64,000 nt of DNA from Gambelia wislizenii (GCA_030847615.1 JAUMIR010000003.1:34408501-34472500); one strand, 5' to 3'. Positions 46,213 to 61,060 are shown, numbered from the stretch's first letter. The notes: generated from the letters alone by a model not told the origin. Made by a program: numbers and translations.

Positions 46213-47350
46213 CTCAGAGCACTCCACTATGGTAACAATCCAAGCAATGGATAGCAATTGCTTCTGCACTTCCAGTAAGACTTTGTATCAATGTTGTATA
46301 CTGCCTGTACAGCAATTGCTTCTGAAATGTAGCTTGTCAGTAACACTTTGCAATATGGCAGAAGCACATCACAATGGAGGGCCATAATTAAAGGGGGGGG
46401 GGAAGGTCTCAAAATCACACAAGGCCAGCACATGGGGTAGCAGCAGACAATAAAGCAGGTAATTGGTAGGGATCTGCTTACTGCAGGGCACTAAGAGGCA
46501 GATATTAAAGTACACTCTTAACAATCATCAGAGGTGGTATCAGGAGGGAGGATTGCCTCAGTATAAGATGGCTGCTGACTCATCATCAGTTCCTGACAGA
46601 GCTTCCGAAGATGTTGTGAGTTCATTTGCAAGCCTTGTAGTCATTGGGGCCACTAGCTAAGCTGGCTGGGGTATGGTGGGAGCTACAGTCCAAAAACTAA
46701 CTGTCTCAAGCTCTAAAATGTTTCAAGATCTGATGAGTTGCTATCTAGTCAGTAGTCATTCACTTGCATATTGCTGACTGGTCCATCCTCTTTCTAGACT
46801 AGAAGAATAATCTTTAATCATTCTGGTCCACATGAAACACTAAATACAAACGGGTCAGAAAGTGCCAGTCAGTTGTACGAGGCTCTTTTTATCAGGTTAA
46901 GAAATTATAGCTCTGTGGGCCAAGGTGCCAGTCAGTTGTACCAGGCTCTTTTTATCAGTTTAAGAAATTACAGCTCTGTGGGCCGGTGGGGGGACCTCAT
47001 ATAAACTGACTAACTAAACCTTTCCTTGCAGCGAAAACTTCAGTCAAATGAATTAAAGTGCTGCAAAATTAGCCGAACACACTCCCAGTATCATGAGAAA
47101 TAAATGGCCCACAAAAAGGAAGGAGGGTTGATTTAACTGAGGAGAAATAGAGGAAGCAATGCCCAAATCCACTGCTTTGGGATTTGTTATTAAACAGCAA
47201 CACTGAAATCACAGGTGCCTCCAAAATTAATTTTGCATTTAAGAGTACATATAGCTAGAAAGATATCTTAGTTCCTAATATCACAAATAGATACCAAATA
47301 CATTTATTTATTTTAAAAAGAAAGGATTTAAGATTTTGACATGTAGGAAT
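46213..47350. other. Non-coding interval with a 63-bp tandem duplication
   Basis: Two tandem units at 46862-46924 and 46925-46984, each starting GTGCCAGTCAGTTGTAC, differ at only a few bases. A duplicated CAGCAATTGCTTCTG-like motif lies near 46254 and 46311. No exon recognised. Confidence 0.6.
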
Positions 47351-47706
47351 TATATGATATGATAGCCCTGTTTAAGTATTTGAAGGGATGTCACGCTGAG
47401 GATGGAGCAGGCTTGTTTTCTGCTGCTCCAGAGACTGGAACACGGAGCAATGGGTGCAAGCTCCAGGAACAGAGATTCCACCTCAACATTAGGAGGAACT
47501 TTTTGACAGTAAGAGCTGTTCGGCAGTGGAACGCACTCCCTCGGAGTGTAGTGGGGTCTCTTTCCTTGGAGGTCTTTAAGCAGAGGCTGGATGGCCATCT
47601 GTCGGGGATGCTTTGATCGTGATTTCCTGCATGGCAGGGTGTTGGACTGGATGGCCCTCGTGGTCTCTTCCAACTCTGCAATTCTATGATTCTATATGAT
47701 TCTATG
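47351..47706 (+). mobile_element. CR1 LINE 3' end
   Basis: The plus-strand frame (47359-47616) runs from MIALFKYLKGCHAEDGAGLF to FKQRLDGHLSGML and its natural stop, followed by the 3' UTR and ATTCTATGATTCTATATGAT repeats. It is 5'-truncated at about 47351. The intact frame suggests a relatively young copy. Confidence 0.93.
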
Positions 47707-48213
47707 AATTCTGCACTCAAGAAATGACAAACATAGAATACAATTCTGAAAACAGAAATGAATCCACATCTCACTGAAGGCACTGGTAAAATCCCATTGG
47801 ATTTTACTGGCTCTTGTTTGAAACATTTGTGCTCACTAATATAAACTTATTCTTTTTATAAAACTGGGCCATACACTTCCAGTATGGTATAAGAGAGCCC
47901 TCTTGTGGAATTCTTTTTGAATCTCTCTCTCTCACATACACACTCACACACACACACTCACAGAGGCATATATGAAGACACTGAATTACCCACTCACCCT
48001 CACATACAAGAAGGTCAAAATGAATTTCACTTAAGAAAAGATGGCATGGAGAAAGAAATAAAGAGGAAAATAACAACACAGGAAAACACTGCACAGCATC
48101 TTGGTGATTGACCAAATTATTATAAGCTATCTTGTTGACATGCCTGGGAAAGCGTCATGGCTTGTCAGCCAAAATATCCCATCACACATGCTAGGGATGT
48201 AAACCTTTGACTG
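47707..48213. other. Non-coding interval with a CA tract
   Basis: A broken TC/CA repeat at about 47922-47962. The remainder shows no gene. Confidence 0.45.
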
Positions 48214-48900
48214 TTAATCACATTCAAGGCTGAACAATTTCTGCAATTTTCTTCCTGTGAGGGAAAATAAATATTTCTGCATGTTCAGCAGGTGCTCACA
48301 TATCCCAAAGTGTTTGGGGAAATTCTTCTGTGGAGAAATACATATGGGATTTTTTGCAAAAAGTTTTGCAAATAGAAGAAGAGGAGGAGGAGGAAGAGGA
48401 GGAGGAATGTTTTTCTGGAAGCAGCATTTTTTTTCTATGCAGAAAATGTGGCTTTGGGGGGAAAAATCAGTGTTTTGCGGAAAAAAATATTTTGTTGAAA
48501 AAGTGTGTGTGTGTGTGTGTTTGTGTCTGTGTAAAAAAGTTTTCAGAAACTTACATGAAATTTTGGGTGCAAAAATCATGTGTACAAATCCCGCCAGTTT
48601 TGCACAAATACCCATGTGTGTTTCTAGAAACATTGGGGAAGTTTGCACACAAAACACTCTTTTTTGCATAAAAAGCCTAATTTTCACACAGAAAAGCTCC
48701 AACTACATTTTTGGGGGGGAAACCCAACAATTTTGTTGGGTGTACCTGGAACAGTAGTTATTTGTATAAGAATGCTTTTTTATGGAAAATGTTTTTTGCA
48801 CCAAAGCCATCATTTTCATGCAAAATCAGACATTTCTATGCAGAATAATCTGCACAGACACTTTGGGACGTGTCAAAACTTTGCATAATTCTTGTCTCTG
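48214..48900. repeat. Quasi-periodic TTTTGCA/GAAA-rich block
   Basis: The block is built of loosely repeated, partly self-complementary words such as TTTTGCATA, ATGCAGAAAA and TTTTGCACA, with an embedded GGA-rich tract (48377-48408) and a (GT)n tract (48504-48521). Long ORFs are open on both strands (162 and 166 residues) because the words lack stops, not because of coding. Similar words occur at 61061-61345. The element class is unknown. Confidence 0.55.
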
Positions 48901-48976
48901 TGTTATTCTTCTCATCCAGGTTTCCTAAGCATCAGGAAAACTATTTTTTGGCCTGGAAATGAATAACAATGAATAT

Positions 48977-49765
48977 TCATAGAATCATAGAATCATAGGA
49001 TTGCAGAGTTGAAAGAGACCACGAGGGCCATCCAGTCCAACCCCCTGCCATGCAGGAAATCACGATCAAAGCATCCCCGACAGATGGCCATCCAGCCTCT
49101 GTTTGAAGACCTCCAAGGAAGGAGACCCCACCATGCTCCGAGGGAGTGTGTTCCACTGCCGAACAGCTCTTACTGTCAAAAAGTTCCTCCTAATGTTGAG
49201 GTGGAATCTCTGTTCCTGAAGCTTGCATCCATTGCTCCGTATTCCAGTCTCTGGAGCAGCAGAAAACAAGCTTGCTCCATCCTCAACGTGACACCCCTTC
49301 AAATACTTAAACAGGGCTATCATATCGCCTCTTAACCATCTTTTTTCCAGGCTAAACATACCCAGCTCTCTAAGTCTCTCCTCATAAGGCATGGTTTCCA
49401 GACCTTTCACCATTTTAGTCGCCCTTCTCTGGACACGCTCCAATTTGTCAATATCCCTTTTGAATTGTGGTGCCCAGAACTGGACACAGTATTCTAGGTG
49501 AGGTCTGACCAAGGCAGAATAGAGTGGCACTATTACTTCCCTTGATCTGGACACTATACTTCTATTGATGCAGCCCAAAATCGCATTGGCCTTTTTAGCT
49601 GCCGCATCACACTGTTGACTCATGTTCAACTTGTGGTCTACTAGGATTCCTAGATCCCTTTTGCACTTAGTCTCATTCAGCCAGCCCCCCCCTTCCTATA
49701 TCTATGCATTTCATTTTTTCGCCCTAAGTGCAGTACCTTACATTTCTCCGTATTGATTCCTTTTA
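48977..49765 (-). mobile_element. CR1 LINE, 5'-truncated
   Basis: The 187-residue minus-strand frame (49066-49629) is intact from [20 protein letters not shown] to RLDGHLSGML. Upstream, a C run near 49685 and TCTATGCATTTCATTTTTTC mark continued CR1 code, lost at about 49765. The 3' boundary is a CATAGAATCATAGAATCATA repeat. Confidence 0.93.
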
Positions 49766-49933
49766 TCTCTAACACATGCACAATCACAACTCAAACCATG
49801 TTTAAAAACTGCTGCCAATAAATGACCTGTACTAACCTGTGGAAAAGATAAATGTGAGATAGGCACTTATTATAATGGGGTTTCAATCTGATGTAATTGG
49901 ACTGGAATCCATTGGATGAAGGGCAATATATTG

Positions 49934-50121
49934 ATGCCTTCAAGTTGTTTCTGACTTTGGATGACCCTGAGGTGAATCTATCAGGGTTTCCTTGGTAAGA
50001 TCTGTTCAGCAAGGGTTAGCCATTGCCTTCCTATGAGGCTGAGTATGATTTGCCCAAGGCTTTCCAATGGGTTTCCATGGCCGAGTGACCAGCACTCAAA
50101 CCACTATAACATGCTGGCTTT
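49934..50121 (-). mobile_element. Sauria-type SINE, diverged
   Basis: TTGATGCCTTCAAGTTGTTT tail region, GGTTTCCTTGGTAAGATCTG body and GCACTCAAACCACTATAACA head, in minus orientation, with small deletions. Confidence 0.8.
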
Positions 50122-53327
<3,206 letters not shown>

Positions 53328-53950
53328 GGGAGTGTGTTCCACTGCCAAATAGCTCTTACTGTCAAAATGTTCCTCCTAATGTTGAGGTGGAATCTCTGTT
53401 CCTGGAGCTTGCATCCATTGCTCCATATTCCAGTTTCTGGAGCAGCAGAAAACAAGCCTGCTCCATCCTCAGCATGACATCCCTTCAAATACTTAAACAG
53501 GGCTATCATATCACCTCTAAACCATCTTTTTTCCAGGCTAAACATACCCAGCTCCCTAAGTCTCTCCTCATAAGGCATGGTTTCCAGACCTTTCACCGTT
53601 TTAGTTGCCCTTCTCTGGACATGCTCCAATTTGTCAATATCCTTTTTGAATTGTGGTGCCCAGAACTGGACACCGTATTCTAGGTGAGGTCTGACCAAGG
53701 CAGAATAGAGTGGCACTATTACTTCCCTTGATCTAGACACTATACTTCTATTGATGCAGCCCAAAATCGCATTGGCCTTTTTAGCTGCCGCATCACACTG
53801 TTGACTCATGTTCAACTTGTGGTCTACTAGGACTCCTAGATCCCTTTCGCACGTAGTCTCATTCAGCCAGGTCTCTCCCATCCTGTATCTATGCATTTCA
53901 TTTTTCCACCCTCAGTGCATTACTTTACATTTCTCCGTATTGAATTTCAA
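53328..53950 (-). mobile_element. CR1 LINE, left arm of a large inverted pair
   Basis: The minus frame (53309-53896) covers [18 protein letters not shown] code through [37 protein letters not shown] and VRAIWQWNTLP, where it stops matching CR1: the last part of ORF2 and the whole 3' UTR are absent. Rare variants (GVQFW, KTVKGL, AIWQWNT) are shared with the right arm, so the two arms descend from one copy. Confidence 0.92.
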
Positions 53951-54730
53951 AGCTAACAAAATAAAATTCAATACCGAGAAATGTAAAGTAATGCACTGAG
54001 GGCGGAAAAATGAAATGCATAGATACAGGATGGGAGAGACCTGGCTGAACGAGACTACGTGCGAAAGGGATCTTGGAGTCCTAGTAGACCACAAGTTGAA
54101 CATGAGTCAACAGTGTGATGCGGCAGCTAAAAAGGCCAATGCGATTTTGGGCTGTATCAATAGAAGTATAGTGTCTAGATCAAGGGAAGTAATAGTGCCA
54201 CTCTATTCTGCCTTGGTCAGACCTCACCTAGAATACGGTGTCCAGTTCTGGGCACCACAATTCACAAAGGATATTGACAAATTGGAGCATGTCCAGAGAA
54301 GGGCAACTAAAACGGTGAAAGGTCTGGAAACCATGCCTTACTTAAGGAGCTGGGTATGTTTAGCCTGGAAAAAAGATGGTTAAGAGGCGATATGATAGCC
54401 CTGTTTAAGTATTTGAAGGGATGTCATGCTGAGGATGGAGCAGGCTTGTTTTCTGCTGCTCCAGAGACTGGAATACGGAGCAATGGATGCAAGCTCCAGG
54501 AACAGAGATTCCACCTCAACATTAGGAGGAACATTTTGACAGTAAGAGCTATTTGGCAGTGGAACACACTCCCTCGGAGCATGGTGGGGTCTCCTTCCTT
54601 GGAGGTCTTTAAACAGAGGCTGGATGGCTATCTGTCGGGGATGCTTTGATCAAGATTTCCTGCGTGGCAGGGGGTTGAACTGGATGGCCCTCGTGGTCTC
54701 TTTCAACTCTACAATTCTATGATTCTATGA
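53951..54730 (+). mobile_element. CR1 LINE, right arm of a large inverted pair
   Basis: The same CR1 in opposite orientation, continuing to the natural end (FKQRLDGYLSGML, stop, 3' UTR, ATTCTATGATTCTATG). A deletion of about 10 bp after ETMPY shifts the frame, splitting the code into 54015-54383 and 54356-54649; the left arm does not have it. The arms meet across about 16 bp at 53948-53963. Confidence 0.92.
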
Positions 54731-55029
54731 ATTATTTTTAAATGTTTTCTAGTATTCTTCCCATCTCTAGCCTGAATCCTGTTGTTAGACCCAACAAAGG
54801 CAGAGTCCCTGTATCAATGGCTCACCATTTCAACACTATTCAATGATTCTGCTCTGGTTGGGACTACCAGAAGACTTCAAACTGTGATGTTCAAACCTAT
54901 GCTCACTGAAATAGGAATAAAACTCAATGAACTTGTTGGGACTTCTTTCTTGAGAGAACATATATAACATTGTGATATTTGTTTTGTTAATGGTATTTTA
55001 AAATAATTATTTTGTGTGAACTATAATCG
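54731..55029. other. Non-coding interval
   Basis: Includes CCTGTTGTTAGACCCAACAA then AGGCAGAGTCCCTGTATCAA, which reads like a dispersed repeat, but no family is assigned. Confidence 0.35.
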
Positions 55030-55221
55030 ATATAAGAACATAAGGAGAATGCTGGTGGATCAGACTGAAGGGTTATCTCCTGTGGCCAATCAGATGTCTA
55101 TGAAACACAAGCAGGGCATGAGTGCAACAGAACTTCCCACTCCTGTTCTCCAGCAACAGGCAATAATGAAAGAGAGGTTCCCTTTCTTGTTAGATGTGAT
55201 ACATAGCAATCATGGCTAGTA
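55030..55221 (+). mobile_element. Dispersed reptilian retroposon fragment
   Basis: ATATAAGAACATAAGGAGAA, GCTGGTGGATCAGACTGAAG and CCAATCAGATGTCTATGAAA followed by CATGGCTAGTAG match a widespread amniote LINE-3'-end-like repeat that I know by pattern, not by a certain name. Confidence 0.5.
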
Positions 55222-56162
55222 GTCTTATTGACTATGAGACACTTGGGAATGCTGAGAGAGAAAATGAAATTAGAACAATAAAAATGTGGATGTCTTCAAA
55301 CAGAAGCAAAGATGATATGCTTGAAGAACCTCTCAAAATGTTTTAGCTCTTTATTCACACAAGAAAAATCCTGCTTTTCTATACTTAGGGCAGAACAACC
55401 TGTTTTGATTTAGGTCAAGAAAAACATTATGGTATTCTAATTCACTGCATGTGTGTAGATGCACAGCATGCCTATGTACCATTTGAACTGGCTTGTTACT
55501 CTCGAGGTTTTCAAATCATAGATATTTTAAAATCTCAGTTGCTCAGTCACTGTTCCATATCTAACACTAGATGGCAGTATAGTATCAAATAAAATTTTGG
55601 TTTTGTACAGATGTGTGGGAGGTAGTTTAGTTAATACAGAAAATTTGCTTTTTAGATGAATGGGTAAGCCAGCCTTCTCCTACTGGAAGCTAAGCATGCA
55701 GCCTTAAAAGGGGGGGGGGTGAGTGTCAAGGCTAAGATCAGCAAACAAAACCAGGGATGTGTTTGAGCCTGGGCTGGTGAAAGATTGATCAATATAAGTC
55801 ACTTATTTAGATAATAAGTCTTGCTTAAATGCTGTTTTATTCTAAACTATTGCAAGCCTTATGGATGATTATGTGCTTTCTAATATTTGTCATGGACAAA
55901 TATTTCTAGGAAGACAGAATGCTACAAATTATCCTGACTATTCTATGTTGACATAAAATAAGCACTCGGAGGGAAAATACTTTTTGAACTACAACTTCCA
56001 GAATCCCTAGGCAACAGGACCAATGGATAGGCTGGTTGCAGGATTCAAGGATTTACAGTTCAAAGAAGTGTAACTGATTGCACCATGACATTCAGTCATT
56101 TTCAGTCATAAAAAAGGATCAAATATTACGCCATCCTACACCACCAATTTCTATCTTGCACA
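55222..56162. other. Non-coding interval
   Basis: A G run near 55710 and a CTACAACTTCCAGAATCCCT fragment near 55989 typical of reptilian foldback elements. No exon recognised. Confidence 0.4.
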
Positions 56163-56278
56163 TGTATGTATGTGCCTTCAAGTCACCTGTTGACTTATGG
56201 AGATCCCATGAATTTCATAGGATTGTCTTAAGGAACACTCAGAGGTGGTTTTGCCAGTTCCTTCCTCTAAAACATAGG
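56163..56278 (-). mobile_element. BovB-tailed SINE, short diverged copy
   Basis: GTATGTGCCTTCAAGTCACC, TGTTGACTTATGGAGATCCC and AGAGGTGGTTTTGCCAGTTC in minus orientation. The body differs from the Sauria-type copies above, so it is another SINE family sharing the tail. Confidence 0.65.
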
Positions 56279-56285
56279 CATCTAA

Positions 56286-57034
56286 GGGCCCACCTACACG
56301 AGGGAGAAAAATCCAAAGTACCTCAAAGTACTGTATTGGCATCTTGCACCAGGAGCGACATGTCTAAACATTTTTTCTGGCCTTGGAATCCCCCATAAGC
56401 CTCACATTCCTGATGGCGGCCAAGAGTTATTTACTCGCATTAGTTCTTCACCACTGCTGTGGTTTTTTTAAATCATTATTTTAAAAACATCGTCCCAAGG
56501 TGTGCTGGTGTGATAGAATGATTTACCAATTTTATAGGACAGCAAAACAGAAAATATTCATCCTGTTTTATCACCTTAGTGATCGTTCACTAAGGTGAAA
56601 ATCCAACATGGTGGCAGTGGGCGCTTGCCCTGCTAGCAAGCCCTACCCCCACTCTTGCCTAGCCAATCAGATTTGTGCTTCCCTTTGAATTTTTTTGTTT
56701 TTCGATAGTCCAAACGAGCAGGAACATGCACCTCCCTCGCAGTTTTTGAAAAAGTACAGGAAAATCTGCAAAGGCTTTTACCCCATTGTTTTTGCCATTT
56801 GGGGCCCTCCTCCTTCCGAATAGTGTGGATTGGCACTGGATCCCATTTATACAGGTAGGTTCTGCTGTGCTTTCCGAAACTGGACTTGTTTATCTCAGAT
56901 TGGCCCTTTTAGTCATCAGCGCGCTTGCAGAAAGTGCGGGATGAGTCCTTCCTGAATCTTCGTTTGCGAAGAAAAGCCAGAGAGAGATTCCCAGCAAATT
57001 TCATGAGGGGTATTTTCACCATTTAGATGGGCCC
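56286..57034. mobile_element. Harbinger-like MITE, second subfamily, split by a LINE
   Basis: GGGCCCACCTACACGAG left and the complement of GGGGCCCATCTAAATGG right. The interior GGGCGCTTGCCCTGCTAGCA and CCAATCAGATTTGTGCTTCC matches the copy at 30089-30701. Triplets TAA and CAA agree at two positions. A LINE fragment lies at 56855-56988. Confidence 0.6.
56855..56988 (+). mobile_element. LINE with (AG)n tail, short 3' copy
   Basis: TTCTGCTGTGCTTTCCGAAA, CAGCGCGCTTGCAGAAAGTG and AAGAAAAGCCAGAGAGAG: the same 3' end as at 24371, 39419, 42411 and 63449. About 130 bp. Confidence 0.85.
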
Positions 57035-57620
57035 CAAGTATAACCAGGTCTCACTCTGCTTAGCTGCCATGATCTGGTGCCACTTCAAATCATCCTGCCT
57101 TACTTTAACTGCCATGCTAAGAGGCATATACTTGATAGTAATAGAGATTTTATCTCCCATAAATATCTATTAATATTTTAATAATCTCTAAAACACTTGT
57201 GCTTGAGCTTTGTTGGCTGAAAGTCGCATTTGGTGGGAAGGCTGCAGTCTTGAAAGGCTTCTAAGAAATCCATTAAATAATAAAAAAATAATTTAGTAAG
57301 GAAAAATAGCTAGTGAAACCTTTTGCACCAGACCTTTGGAGAGCTACATTGAGATTCAAATCACTCCCAATGGCAATATAATTATTTATTTAAATTCATA
57401 CCTGTACTTTCCTTCTAACTCTGTTTATAGGAAGATATAGGGATCAAGTCTGTAGTCCAAAAAACAGGAACAGGTGGGGTACTTGTCTCCTGCAACTTAT
57501 CTTTTGGCTTTTGCTATTACATACCTTACGAGCTGCTGTTTTGTTTTTTCACCTGGTAGACTGCTGATCAGTACTCCAGATAATCTGAGAAGTCAGGGAT
57601 GAGGGGCAGGCAAGACAGAA
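57035..57620. other. Non-coding interval
   Basis: No repeat family recognised. A 19-bp AG-flanked segment near 57406-57424 was considered as a microexon and rejected (see rejected list). Confidence 0.4.
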
Positions 57621-58440
57621 TATTTATTTATATTTCTATATTGCCTCTCATCCCACAAGGGTTCCCAAGGCAATTGACAAATAAAAGCAATTAAAACAAT
57701 ACATTTTTTAAAAAAACACACATTAAAATGCTCTTTTAAAAAGCAATCTAAAAACAGTCCTACAATGCAGTCCTAAAAACAGTTAATAGAGCAATTTCAG
57801 GCATTGAAGACCATGTGGAACAGTACTGTTTTGGCTGCCTGGCAGAATCTCAAAAGAGATGGAGCCAGACTAGCTACCTTGGGTAGAGAGTTCCATAGTT
57901 GGGGTGCTGCCACAGAGAAAGTCCTGTTACCTGTACGTGCCAACCTAATTTGTGTGTTGGAACACACAATAGAATCTCCTCTGAGGATCTCAAATTTTGG
58001 GCAGGATCATATGGGAAGAGGTAGTCTTTCAGATATCTTGATCCCAAGTTGTTTAGGGCTTCGTAGCAGGACAGTCAATGTGGTGTAATGGTTTAAGTGT
58101 CAGACTATGTCTTTGGAGACCAGGGTTTGAATCCCCACTCAGCCATGTAAACCCACTGGGTGATCTTGGGCAAGTCACATTCTCTTAGCCTCAGATGAAG
58201 GCAAAGGTAAACCCTCTCTGAACAAATCTTGCCAAGAAAAGCCTGTGATAGGTTCACCTTAGGGTCACTATAAGTCAGAAGTGACTTGAAGGTGCACAAA
58301 ACAACAATAAAAACCCCCTGTACAGTCAATAAAACATATCCTCCAGCATTTCAGTGGTGTAAACTGGGAGACATGTAGCTCTTCAAGGGCAACCCCTCAT
58401 AGAGTGCATTACAATAGTCTAATTGGGAGGTAACTAAAGT
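57621..58440 (-). mobile_element. L2 LINE 3' part, split by a SINE
   Basis: ATTTATTTATATTTCTATAT and CAAGGGTTCCCAAGGCAATT mark the 3' end. The body AGTTCCATAGTTGGGGTGCT and GTTTAGGGCTTCGTAGC parallels the L2 at 59879. After the SINE it resumes with CCCCTCATAGAGTGCATTAC. The coding part is unreadable. Confidence 0.75.
58080..58321 (+). mobile_element. Sauria-type SINE with 9-bp duplication
   Basis: GTGGTGTAATGGTTTAAGTG (A-box region), GGGTTTGAATCCCCACTCAG (B-box), CTTGGGCAAGTCACATTCTC and a GTGACTTGAAGGTGCACAAA tail. ACAGTCAAT occurs on both sides (58071-58079, 58322-58330). The insertion interrupts an L2 and is therefore younger. Confidence 0.93.
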
Positions 58441-58636
58441 AGAAATACATTTCAGGAAGCCTGAAATCAAGGGCTTTGGGGAAGGGAAAGGGCACTTGGG
58501 ATGGCTAGGCAACATCTTCCAGTTTGTATTTTGATTTGGAATTTGGAAGACATTAAAAACTCGCTGCTCCTTTAAGATACACTTTAAAAACCTATGAAGT
58601 CTTTTCTAACAATCATGGCTTTACCTACCATCCCTA

Positions 58637-59237
58637 GGGCTCATCTACATGACAAAAAAATCTGGCAAATATCAGCAAGAATGCAGGCAGAATACCTTTA
58701 ATTTAGATGAGCTCCTGCCAGGATTCACCATATCAAGAAGAAAGCGAGCTAAAAACTCCATATAGACCATGATAACAACTTTTGCTGTTTCTCATGATCC
58801 TTTTTAAAAATTGCATGAAAATGCACATAATTGGTCATCTCTACAACCAATTCAAAAAGGGAGCACAGCAGAGCGGAAAGCTGATTGGTCAGATCTCGGA
58901 GGGGGCAGGCTTGCAAGGAAGGGCTTGCAATGCCAGAGCCACCATTGTTGTTGGTTTTGCTGGCACTATCATTCAGGCAGAGCAAATGTATGAAGTTGTA
59001 TTTAAACAGAAAGCAGCTCTTCCGCATCTGTCACTTTAAGAGAAAAAAAAGGGAGGAACAGAGGGAGATTCTTGGTCTCAACTCACTCACAGCCACCTTT
59101 TTTTTCCCCCTGTGGATGTAAACTGCAAAAAATTTCTTTCCAAGCTTATGAATGAGCCATGGGCACAAATGGGAACTGCAGAGAAAGGGAGATAAGCCAC
59201 TATTTTTTGCTACAAATTTTCCCATGTAGCTGTGCCC
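58637..59237. mobile_element. Harbinger-like MITE (third subfamily)
   Basis: GGGCTCATCTACATGAC left and the complement of CCCATGTAGCTGTGCCC right resemble the ends of 8723-9254. The left flank is CTA but the right triplet is TTT, so no duplication is claimed. The ORFs inside overlap on both strands and encode nothing recognisable. Confidence 0.65.
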
Positions 59238-59878
59238 TTTCTTAGTTTAAACAAGCCTGCTGCTTTCACATCTAGAATCCAAGCAATAAGAAAACTTCAT
59301 CATTTATCATTTAGGATTATCTAAATGCCTAGGATATTTATATCTGCAGTAAGACTGTAAACTGAAGCATACCAGCTTGTAATTCATCACTGAGAGCCTG
59401 CATCAGAAGATGTACACATATCTAAAAGCTATGTTGCTATACCTACATATCCCTATGCTAGCTTGCAAAACTCACCTTGTAAGCAATGCAGCCCCCCTTC
59501 CCCACAACACAGTCATCTCCATTTTGTTGAAAAGTGGGGGGAATGAGCTAACTAGATTTTCTTCTACCTGGACATGCAGTGACAGGCATCCATAGAGCCC
59601 TCAGGGGATCCTTGAGATGTTCCTATATATGACATCCTTGCAACACATCTAGCTATAGGAAAATCACTAGACAGGTCCCTGTTCACCCCTCTGCTTTCCA
59701 GCAGCACAGCAATGGATGTGTTGTGGGGGGCGGCATTGCTTACAAAGTAGTTGGGGGGGATTTGTGCTGCTAGTTGGGTGGAACAGAATTCCAGTCTCCA
59801 CAATGACTTATCAACAAGATGCCATATTGAACTTACTTTTAGGTAAATTTACTTAGGATCCATGGATAACAAATACAG
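59238..59878. other. Non-coding interval with an imperfect inverted repeat
   Basis: TTGTAAGCAATGCAGCCCCC at about 59479 and its inverted match ending at about 59745 (complement TTTGTAAGCAATGCCGCCCC) flank about 220 bp. Together they could be a diverged foldback element. ORFs across both arms give similar peptides only for this reason. Confidence 0.5.
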
Positions 59879-61060
59879 TATTTATTTATTTATTTATTTA
59901 TTTATTTCATTTCTATGCTACCTTCTCCCAGATTGGGACCTAAGGTGGCTAACAATACATAAAAAACAATAAAAAATAAAAATACAACAGTTAAAAGATT
60001 AAAAACAATTAAAATCATTAGAATTTAAAATTATATAAAAACATATAAAAGTTAAAAGAATAAAAACACATCCCCATAAAAGCCTCCATGCCTACAGCTA
60101 CAAATTAAATGCCTGCTGGAATAAAAATATCTTAGCCTGCCAGTGAAATGCAAGTAGGGAGGGGGCCAGCCTAGCCTCCTGTGGAAGGGCATTCCAGAGG
60201 GTGGGAGCAGCCACTGAGAGGGCTCTCTCTCATGTCCTCACCAGATGAGCCTGCGATGGTGGCGGGTCCAGAAGAAAACCTTCCCCTGATGATCTTTAAA
60301 TTCTAGCAGGTTCGTATTGGGAGATACAGTCTTTCAAATAGTTTGGACCCAAGCCATATAGGGCTTTATAGGTCCTTACAAACACTTTGAATTGTGCCCA
60401 GAAACGAACCAATAGCCAATGAAGCTGTTTTAACAAGGGAGTTATATGTTCCCTATAACTGGCCCCAGTCAGCATTCTGGACCCACTGAACTTTCCAAAC
60501 ATCTGCCAAAGGCAGCCCCATGTAGAGTGTGTTACAATAATCCAAACAGGATGTAATCAAGGCATGTGTCACCATGGCCAGATCTGATGTCTCAAGGAAT
60601 GGGCTGGATCCCTATTCCCTGCTCTGCCTTTTGACTGATCAGGAATACCTGTCTTGTCTGGATTAAGTTTCATTTTTATTTATTTTTTTGCCCTCATCCA
60701 GCCCATTACTGCCAACAGACATTGGTTCAGTAGCAAGACAGCTTCCTTGGAATCAGATGGAAAGGAGAGATAGAGTTGGGTGTCATCAGCATACTAGTGA
60801 CACCACACCCCCAAACTCCGGATGATCTCTCCCAGAGGTTTCATATACATGTTAAATAGCATGGGGGACAAAACCGAACCCTGAGGGACCCCACAGGCAA
60901 ATGGCCAGGACATTGAACAGGAGCCCCCCAGCACCATCTTCTGAGTTTGCTCCTCCAAGAAGGACCAGAACCACTGCATAACAGTGCCCCCAAGTCCCAT
61001 CCCAGAGAGGCGGTTCATGCCATGGTTGATGGTATTGAAAGCCACTGGGTAAAAATATTA
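59879..61060 (-). mobile_element. L2 LINE, decayed, with RT remnant
   Basis: The 3' end is a (TTTA)n tract and TTTCTATGCTACCTTCTCCC. Further right on the minus strand come LLKQLHWLLVRFWAQFKVFV, a stop just before an otherwise legible YADD block (about 60785-60800), CGVPQGSVLSPMLFNMYMKP and AFNTINHGM, where the motif A Asp of AFD is Asn. The inactive catalytic residue and stops show a dead copy. Confidence 0.85.

Noticed and set aside
48214..48757. ORFs of 162 and 166 residues on opposite strands
   Set aside because: Both are open because of stop-poor, quasi-periodic words and GT/GGA tracts; no domain or codon pattern.
57406..57424. Possible 19-bp microexon on the minus strand just upstream of the IQ exon (LEGK-like code)
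   Set aside because: It has AG and GT flanks, but the phase does not give the expected Ile codon, the acceptor is poor, and a 19-bp match can arise by chance.
58080..58150. tRNA gene, from A-box and B-box like sequence (likewise at 44958 and 43430)
   Set aside because: These are heads of tRNA-derived SINEs; no cloverleaf with anticodon stem was supported and the SINE body follows.
59410..59803. Two ORFs on opposite strands sharing SNAAP-like peptides
   Set aside because: The similarity is the consequence of an imperfect inverted repeat, not of homologous genes.
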